A DNA stretch of 6,127 nucleotides from JASJCP01 sp051155735 (GTDB lineage Bacteria; Cyanobacteriota; Cyanobacteriia; Cyanobacteriales; Xenococcaceae): the NCBI GenBank assembly GCA_051155735.1, contig DAXETX010000066.1:1-6127 (forward strand), given 5' to 3'. Shown one piece after another: positions 1 to 5,500 of the stretch. The position numbers and the translations under genes are program-made. The notes beneath the pieces were generated by a model. That model was given only the letters and a program-made list of their open reading frames with translations. It was not told the origin of the DNA and did no database searches. How positions within the stretch are numbered: the first letter of the stretch is position 1; each line of letters begins with the position of its first letter.

Positions 1-1020
1 GCGGTCAGTGAGATAGTCATTAAGAATTCCCTCTTTAACTACATACCACTGTTGGGAAGGCACACCTTCATCATCATAAGCCATAGTACTCCGTCCGTTA
101 GGTTGAGTGCGATCGGCAATGAAATTAACCCAAGGTGCAGCATATTGGAGCTTTCCTAACTGATCGGTAGTTGCAAAGCTAGTACCAGCAAAATTCGCCT
201 CATAACCATAAACACGGTCTAATTCCGTGGGATGTCCGACAGACTCGTGAATTGTCAGGAAGAGGTTAGTCGGTTTGAGAATTAGAGTAGTTTTAGTATC
301 TAGTTCCCACTGGGGTGCATTGACTTTTTCAATCGCCTCTGCTGCTACCCTATCCGCATTTCCTAGTAAATCTTGCTGGTCAATATGTTCATAACCAATA
401 TTAAGCGGAGGACGTTCGTAACTGCGGTCTTGGGCGTCACCATTGGCGATCGCCGTACAGCTAAAACCACTATAACTCCGATAAATAGTTTGTTCAATCA
501 GAGACCCGACAATAGAAGCGAATACTTTAGCTTCTTGGGTAAAACTCAAGAAAGAAGAGGCTTTTTTAATTCCCTGGTCACTATAGCCTAACAGGCGATC
601 GTTGATCGTGAGGAGTAATTCCGCCTTGTCTGCAATCGCAACCTCGAAAGGATTAATTTGAATTGGAGTAACATATTTATCTTGGTAAGCTGCTACAGGA
701 ACTAGTTTTACAGGTTCTTGCTGCGATAAGCGACTACCTCTAGCAATTTCTATTGCGAGATTAACTATCCTGGTAATTTCGTCAGGCGTCTGACGATGAG
801 AAGCAGCAAAACCCCAAGCACCATCTAAGAGTACCCGTACTCCAAACCCAGAACTCACATTATCCGCCAGATTTTTCAAAGAGCGATCGCGGGCGCTTAA
901 TCTTTGATGACGATAGTTAGCAAGACGAATATCACCATATTCGCAACCAGCTTGACGAATTAGTTTTACTGCGAGGTTGGCTAGTTCTTGAGTTGTTTGC
1001 TGTGGAGGTGCTTGTACCAT
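1..1020 (-). CDS. TldD/PmbA-family zinc metallopeptidase (TldD-like), 3' end outside window
   Basis: Translating the minus strand from the ATG at 1020-1018 gives 340 uninterrupted codons up to the left edge, so the C-terminus is missing; family members are usually about 450-500 residues. Visible marks are an N-terminal region of the TldD/PmbA type (LAVKLIRQAGCEYGDIRL near residues 16-33, then a GFGVRVL segment near 58-64) and the metal-binding motif HESVGH (His258, Glu259, His263), followed by PTELDR and a YEANFAGTSF segment. The HExxxH motif marks the TldD-type catalytic partner; PmbA/TldE subunits lack it. In E. coli, TldD pairs with TldE to form a cytoplasmic protease that cleaves unfolded peptides, acting in microcin B17 maturation and CcdA turnover. 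The GHPTELDR variant resembles a TldD-like subgroup rather than classical E. coli TldD, so no symbol is given. The start is supported by an in-frame TAG at 1062-1060, with only a TTG as an upstream alternative. No Shine-Dalgarno is seen. The gene is divergent from the small membrane-protein gene at 1173. The substrate is unknown. Confidence 0.5.
   Translation of the reverse strand, partial: MVQAPPQQTTQELANLAVKLIRQAGCEYGDIRLANYRHQRLSARDRSLKNLADNVSSGFGVRVLLDGAWGFAASHRQTPDEITRIVNLAIEIARGSRLSQQEPVKLVPVAAYQDKYVTPIQINPFEVAIADKAELLLTINDRLLGYSDQGIKKASSFLSFTQEAKVFASIVGSLIEQTIYRSYSGFSCTAIANGDAQDRSYERPPLNIGYEHIDQQDLLGNADRVAAEAIEKVNAPQWELDTKTTLILKPTNLFLTIHESVGHPTELDRVYGYEANFAGTSFATTDQLGKLQYAAPWVNFIADRTQPNGRSTMAYDDEGVPSQQWYVVKEGILNDYLTDR
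446..453. repeat. HIP1 octamer GCGATCGC
   Basis: This is a perfect copy of the highly iterated palindrome of many cyanobacterial genomes and supports the taxonomic call. It lies inside the tldD-like gene. Confidence 0.5.
883..890. repeat. HIP1 octamer GCGATCGC
   Basis: A perfect copy in the 5' part of the tldD-like gene, where it encodes part of ARDRS. Confidence 0.5.
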
Positions 1021-1049
1021 ATTCAAATTGCAGAGATAAAGATTTCCTT

Positions 1050-1081
1050 GATAGTAACGCTATCTGAGCAACTTTTGCTCA
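1050..1081. repeat. Two abutting perfect inverted repeats (possible operator or 5' UTR hairpins)
   Basis: GATAG (1050-1054) and CTATC (1060-1064) form a 5-bp stem around TAACG. Immediately next to it, TGAGCAA (1065-1071) and TTGCTCA (1075-1081) form a perfect 7-bp stem around CTT. Neither is followed by a run of T on either strand, and both lie upstream of two gene starts, so a terminator is unlikely. They could be a protein-binding site between the divergent promoters, or hairpins in the leader of the leftward tldD-like mRNA, 30-61 bases before its start. The symmetry is directly visible; the function is inferred. Confidence 0.5.
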
Positions 1082-1134
1082 CTGATGGCGGTAAACCCTA
1101 CTAGCTGCTGTACCCCGAAAAACTAGTTGCCCGC

Positions 1135-1140
1135 TATGAT
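1135..1140 (+). promoter_or_regulatory. Candidate -10 box for the pmp3-like gene
   Basis: TATGAT matches the sigma-70 -10 consensus at five of six positions and lies 32 bases before the ATG at 1173. This would give a short leader of about 25 bases. No matching -35 box is present at the usual distance, which is not unusual in cyanobacterial promoters. The call is tentative. Confidence 0.5.
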
Positions 1141-1172
1141 CGAGATGTATTTAAATAATAATAAAGCAAGAA

Positions 1173-1334
1173 ATGGAAGACTTTATTCGGATTATTATTG
1201 CTGTTGTTTTACCGCCGTTGGGAGTTTTTTTACAAGTAGGATTAGGTAAAGATTTTTGGATTAATATTCTCTTAACTCTTTTGGGTTATATTCCTGGCTT
1301 AGTTCATGCAATTTGGATTATTGCGAAAAAGTAA
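1173..1334 (+). CDS. YqaE/Pmp3 (UPF0057) family small membrane protein
   Basis: A 53-residue protein that is almost entirely hydrophobic, with two predicted membrane helices at about residues 4-22 and 30-50. They are joined by a short loop that contains the family signature: LPPLGVFLQVGLGKDFWIN (residues 13-31), followed by a second helix with LLGYIPGLVHAIW (37-49). This pattern and the length (family usually about 50-60 residues) identify the YqaE/Pmp3 family, named for yeast Pmp3 and related to plant RCI2 proteins. Those proteins sit in the plasma membrane and are linked to salt and cold stress and to membrane potential; their molecular activity is not settled. The start is the only ATG that gives the full family N-terminus. 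Only a weak purine stretch (AAGCAAGAA) precedes it. The gene stands alone, divergent from the tldD-like gene and convergent with the Uma2 gene. Confidence 0.5.
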   Translation: MEDFIRIIIAVVLPPLGVFLQVGLGKDFWINILLTLLGYIPGLVHAIWIIAKK

Positions 1335-1380
1335 GTAGCAACTACCAAGTAGTAAGTAATAAGTAGCAACTAACAACTAA
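1333..1380 (+). repeat. Short degenerate direct repeats, AAGTAGCAACTA x2
   Basis: The 12-mer AAGTAGCAACTA occurs exactly at 1333-1344 and 1361-1372, 28 bases apart, with partial copies (AAGTAGTAAGTAATAAG, then CAACTAACAACTAAC) between and after. The first copy overlaps the TAA stop of the pmp3-like gene. Low-complexity intergenic repeats of this kind are common in cyanobacterial genomes. I see no stable hairpin here, so this is not a convincing terminator. Confidence 0.5.
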
Positions 1381-1395
1381 CACAATCAATCATCT

Positions 1396-2034
1396 CTAAA
1401 TACAATTCTGAACCCAACTGCGAAAAGCTTTAATCCCTTGATTTCTGCCTTCACTTTTACACTGTTGCAGAAATTGAGGGATATGATTAATTAAATCAAA
1501 ATCAGGAAAATTCGGACTTACTTGAGACTCTTGATATTGCCCAGAATTTAAAACCAAAATTTGCAATTTACCAGCTTCAAATCTCCATAACTCAGGAACA
1601 CCCAAAGCAGCATAAATTTCAGGATGAGTGCGATTTGTTATATCTACTTCTATTGCTAAATCTGGCGGTGGATCGACCGCTAAATCCAATCTATCTTTAC
1701 CTCTAACTGCTGCTTCATGTTGGATATAAAAACAATTATCAGGTTCAATTCCTTTTGCCATTAACTGATTTTTAAAAGTAGTAGAACCCAAAGGACAAAA
1801 TTCAATATTTAGTTCTTCAAGAAGTATTTCAACAAAATTGCTGATGTAGATTTTATTAATTTCGTGTTCGGGTAAGGGGGTCGTAATAGTTAAATTTCCG
1901 CCATCGTAAGCAATGCGGGAACTGCGCTTTTCTCCTAAATCTTCTAAAATAGCTTCAAACTCCGACCAGCTAATATTTTCTAGTAAGATAGTTTGTCCTG
2001 GGGGAACAGTAATTCGCTTAATTTCTAATAACAT
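1396..2034 (-). CDS. Uma2 family (DUF820) putative PD-(D/E)XK endonuclease
   Basis: A 212-residue protein of about the usual Uma2 length. Recognisable parts are the N-terminal SWSEFEAILEDLGEKRSSRI region (22-41) and a beta-strand segment DGGNLTITTPLPEHE (44-58), whose Glu58 is the expected first acidic position. Then come EPDNCFYI (97-104, Asp99), PPDLAIEVDIT (123-133, Asp125 and Glu129), and the conserved YAALGVPELWR helix-strand (141-151). These acidic residues make up the restriction-endonuclease-like core. The family is strongly expanded in cyanobacteria and its cellular role is unknown; nuclease activity is inferred from the fold. The catalytic positions appear intact. The ATG at 2034-2032 is the natural start, with no Shine-Dalgarno. 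The gene is divergent from the NIL-ferredoxin gene across 42 bp, with no transposase or methylase beside it. Confidence 0.5.
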   Translation of the reverse strand: MLLEIKRITVPPGQTILLENISWSEFEAILEDLGEKRSSRIAYDGGNLTITTPLPEHEINKIYISNFVEILLEELNIEFCPLGSTTFKNQLMAKGIEPDNCFYIQHEAAVRGKDRLDLAVDPPPDLAIEVDITNRTHPEIYAALGVPELWRFEAGKLQILVLNSGQYQESQVSPNFPDFDLINHIPQFLQQCKSEGRNQGIKAFRSWVQNCI

Positions 2035-2076
2035 GGTGACAGATAGTTATTTAGTATTACTGTAGCCGATCATCCC
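2035..2076. promoter_or_regulatory. Short divergent promoter region (Uma2 / NIL-ferredoxin)
   Basis: Only 42 bp separate the two divergent start codons, so at least part of each promoter must lie here or inside the neighbouring gene. TAGTAT at 2052-2057 on the plus strand and the overlapping TAATAC (2059-2054, minus strand) both resemble -10 boxes and could serve opposite directions. No good -35 box is seen. The -10 calls are weak; the divergent layout is certain. Confidence 0.5.
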
Positions 2077-2481
2077 ATGAAAAAACGCCTAACTCTGACT
2101 TTCCCCAAAAATACGGTTCATCTACCCTTAACTTATCGTTTAGCCAAAGACTTTAACATTGCTGCTAATATTATTCGCGCTCAAGTTGCGCCCAATCAAG
2201 TTGGCAAATTATTAGTACAACTACAAGGAGATATTGACGAAATTGATGCTGCAATTGAATGGATGCGAAGCTTAGATATTCAAGTTTCTCAGATGAGTGG
2301 CGAAATTGCGATTGATGAAAATCTTTGTGTAGATTGTGGATTGTGTACAGGAGTCTGTCCGACTCAAGCTTTAACCCTCGATCCTGATACTTTTCGGCTC
2401 AAGTTTTGGCGATCGCGTTGTGTCGTCTGTGAACAGTGTATTCCAACTTGTCCTGTAGAAGCTATTTCGACCAATCTTTAG
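2077..2481 (+). CDS. NIL domain / 2x[4Fe-4S] ferredoxin fusion protein
   Basis: A 134-residue soluble protein with an N-terminal NIL domain (about residues 1-75; strand MKKRLTLTFP, the helix around YRLAKDFNIAANIIRA, strand VGKLLVQLQG, then an IDAAIEWMRSLDIQV helix-strand). The C-terminal ferredoxin domain carries two complete cluster motifs, CVDCGLCTGVCP (Cys84, 87, 90, 94) and CVVCEQCIPTCP (Cys115, 118, 121, 125), each able to bind a [4Fe-4S] cluster. NIL domains otherwise occur at the C-terminus of the methionine ABC transporter ATPase MetN, where they bind methionine. In methanogens, NIL-ferredoxin proteins work with a COG1900/DUF39 protein to build homocysteine from aspartate semialdehyde and sulfide. 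A role in sulfur amino acid metabolism is therefore plausible here but not shown, because no such partner lies in the window. The ATG at 2077 gives the full NIL strand; no Shine-Dalgarno precedes it. The TPS adhesin gene starts 95 bp downstream on the same strand. Confidence 0.5.
   Translation: MKKRLTLTFPKNTVHLPLTYRLAKDFNIAANIIRAQVAPNQVGKLLVQLQGDIDEIDAAIEWMRSLDIQVSQMSGEIAIDENLCVDCGLCTGVCPTQALTLDPDTFRLKFWRSRCVVCEQCIPTCPVEAISTNL
2409..2416. repeat. HIP1 octamer GCGATCGC
   Basis: A perfect copy between the two cluster motifs of the NIL-ferredoxin gene. Confidence 0.5.
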
Positions 2482-2576
2482 GTGAAAAAAAAATTTACGC
2501 TATTTTTTTGGTCGCAAGTCTGCAAATATATACTTAGATTCAAAACTGGTACTTGTTTAAGATACCTCAGATAGCA
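2482..2576 (+). promoter_or_regulatory. Spacer with candidate promoter for the TPS adhesin gene
   Basis: This 95-bp AT-rich spacer holds TATACT at 2529-2534, a good -10 match. TTGGTC at 2508-2513 (15-bp spacing) or the T-run ending in TTTTTG at 2505-2510 (18-bp spacing) are weak -35 candidates. Such a promoter would give a leader of about 40 bases before the ATG at 2577. An A-run and a T-run (about 2485-2509) could pair as a weak all-AT stem after the ferredoxin stop, which is too weak to call a terminator. Read-through from the ferredoxin gene cannot be excluded. Confidence 0.5.
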
Positions 2577-5500
2577 ATGTTAAATAAAGCTATGTCTGAC
2601 TCCAAATGGCGATTAACTTGGGGAATCATTGGTTATTGTTTGATTTCTTTGGGTTTATTGCCTCATCCTGCCCAGGGTCAAATTACTACCGATGGTACGA
2701 CTAATACTACTTTAACTCCGATAGATAATGGTGTGAGGATCGACGAAGGCGATCGCGCTGGAGATAATTTATTTCATAGTTTTGGGGAGTTTTCTGTACC
2801 TACAGGTAGTGAGGCTTTTTTCAACAATGCTAATGATGTAGTTAATGTTTTTTCTCGCGTTACAGGCGGAAATATCTCTAATATTGATGGTTTGATTCGC
2901 GCCAATGGCGGAGCCAATTTATATTTAATTAATCCTGCGGGGATTTTATTTGGCAATAATGCCAGTCTGCAAATTGGGGGTTCTTTCTATGGTAGTACTG
3001 CTGACAGTATTTTATTTCCTGATGGAGAATTTAGGGCTTTAGATGGAAATAATCCGCCATTATTAACAGTCAATGCCCCAGTTGGCTTAAGATTCCGCGA
3101 TAATCCTGGCGATATCGCTACTAGTGCTGATTTTGATGATACTCTTACTTTTACTTTGTTATCGGTTAATCCTGGTAAGACTATTGCTTTGCTAGGAGGA
3201 AATCTCAATCTCGATGGTGGTCTTTTAGTTGCCCCTGGAGGTAACATCCAATTAGGAGGCTTAACTGCTGCGGGAGATATTACCTTGACTGAAGCTGGTA
3301 GTTTCAATTTTCCTGAAGGAGTAGCCAGGGGCGATATCAATCTCAGTAATGCCTTTTCGGCTAATGTTACAGGTGTAGCAGGAGCAATATCTCTTAACGG
3401 CAGAAATATTACTTTTACAGGGGGTAGTAGTCTGTTAGGAGGTATTGAGGGGGATTTGGGCAATGCTACAGCAAGAAACATTACTCTTGATGCCACAGAA
3501 GCCATATCTCTTAATCAAGTTAGTAATATTCAAAATCGAGTTAACCCTGATGCTGTTGGTAATAGTGGCAATATCGAAGTCACAGCAGATTCTTTAAGCA
3601 TTACCGAAGGTAGTTTTTTCAGTGCAAGTACTTTAGGACAAGGAAATGCAGGGGACATTAATCTTGATGTTAATAGTGAATTCACTATCGATGGACAAGT
3701 TGCGGAAGAATCTATTAGTCGCATCGCTACAGTGGTAGGAGAATCAGCAGTTGGCGATAGTGGCAAAATTACTATTAATGCAGGCTCTTTAACATTGAGT
3801 AATTCTGCTTTGCTGAATACCCAGGTTTTTGGTGCAACAGAAAATGCGCCAGGTGGTAGAGGCAACGCAGGAGATATAACTATCTCAACTAGAGAAAATA
3901 TATCTCTTGATAATGGATTTATTTTCAGTAATGTTCAAACTAATCAAGCAGGAACAGGTAATGGAGGGACGGTAAGTATTACCGCTAATAACCTGACTCT
4001 TAATACCTCTGGTATTGATGTAACTGCTTTTGGTGAAGGTAATATTACGGTCGATGTTACCAATCTAGAATTAATTGATAGTGTTTTAAACGCAGGTATT
4101 AACCCCGCTTCTCAATTGGTAGAAGCTCAAGCAGGGAATATTACAATTGATGCTACTGAAAAAATTACCATCGCAGAAAGAAATAATCTCCGAACTGGCA
4201 TCTTTAACTCTGCTGGTGATTTTGCTAATATTGGTCAACTCGGACTTGTTACAACTAACGGCAGTGCTGGAAACATTACGATTAATACCCAGGTTTTAGA
4301 GGGTACTGGAACTTTTAACATCAATTCTGTATCCAATGGCATCGGTAATCCAGGAGCATTAAGTATTACAGCTACCGAATCAATTTCTCTAACAGGAGAA
4401 CTCGATTCAAACCCCAATATTTCTGGTGATTTTTCTGTAACTACTCTTAATAGTTTTTTTGGTCCATTGGGAAGAGGTGAGGGTGCTGATATTACCATCA
4501 CTACTCCAACTCTTACCCTTTCTGATACTCTTATATCCACGTCCACTACAGGAGCAGGAAATGCAGGAAATATTACCCTTAATATTACCGATAATCTAAA
4601 TTTATTAGGTGCTTCGCAAATTCAAGCAGGTTCTTTTGGCAGTGGCGATGCAGGAGATATCATCATCAATGCCGATAATGGCAATATCGATCTTCAAGGA
4701 GCAACAGCTTTAATTGGTACATCCGTCATCTCAGCAGGCGTGTTCGCTGAAGAAGTCGGAATTTCTAGAGAAGTTATTGAACAGCTTGGTCTTTCCCTAA
4801 CGAGTGCTGGTCAAGGTGGAGATATTATCATTACAGCTAACAATTTTGCAGTTACCAATGGAGGTGATATTTTTACTAGCACTGTAGGAGAAGCTACAAC
4901 TGAAGGACTAGCTAACAGTGGCAATATTGTGATGAATTTAACGGGAAATCTTATTGTCACCAACGGCTCAAACTTGTTTACCGACACTTTTGGACAAGGT
5001 AATAGCGGTCGAATCACCATTGATGTAGCAGGAGATGTCTTAATAGAAGGAACAAACACCTTTATTTCTGCCAGAGTCTTACCCCTACCAGAACTATTAC
5101 AAGACTTCGACCAGTCTCGCCAAGGCGGAGAAATTCAGATTAGTGCCAATAATATTAGAGTTAACAATAGTGGGCTTGTCAATAGCAGCACCTTTGCTCT
5201 AGGGAATGCAGGTGATATTACGATTGATACTGAAGAGTTAACTTTAACTGAAGGGGGAGCAGTAATTAGCGGTACTCTAGGTCAAGGTGATGCTGGAAAT
5301 GTTACTATTAATTCCACAGAAACAATTTTCATCTCAGGGATCAGTAACAGCAGTGGAATTGCCAGTGGCGTGTTTACCAATATTGAACCAAATGCAGTAG
5401 GAGAAGGGGGAGATATTGCCATTACTTCTAATAATCTAACTTTAACTAATGGCGGACAGCTACGGACTGATACTTTTGGTGAGGGCAATGCTGGAAATGT

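Larger units (their letters stand above)
1021..1172. other. Divergent intergenic spacer (tldD-like / pmp3-like)
   Basis: This 152-bp spacer separates two divergent genes and must carry both promoters. It contains a pair of perfect inverted repeats (1050-1081) and a candidate -10 box for the rightward gene at 1135-1140, each listed separately. No further open frame of convincing quality was found in it. Confidence 0.5.

Noticed and set aside
373..591. Plus-strand open frame of 72 codons
   Set aside because: It lies antisense within the well-supported TldD-like gene and shows no recognisable domain.
1333..1380. Direct repeats as a CRISPR or attachment site
   Set aside because: There are only two exact 12-base copies with low-complexity filler between them, no spacer-like regularity, and no integrase nearby.
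1396..2034. Uma2 protein as part of a restriction or toxin-antitoxin system
   Set aside because: No methylase, antitoxin or transposase lies beside it, and Uma2 genes are common as singletons in cyanobacteria.
2485..2509. A-run and T-run hairpin after the ferredoxin gene as a rho-independent terminator
   Set aside because: The stem would consist only of A-T pairs with no GC core, so it is too weak to call.
2548..2566. GGTA-N11-TACC half-palindrome as an NtcA site upstream of the adhesin gene
   Set aside because: NtcA needs GTA-N8-TAC. The spacing here is 11 between GTA and TAC, so it does not fit.
2774..3865. Three minus-strand open frames (2774-2956, 2987-3505, 3530-3865)
   Set aside because: They lie opposite the TPS gene and have repetitive Pro/Ser/Leu/Val composition, as expected from reading its Gly/Asn/Asp/Ile/Thr repeats backwards.
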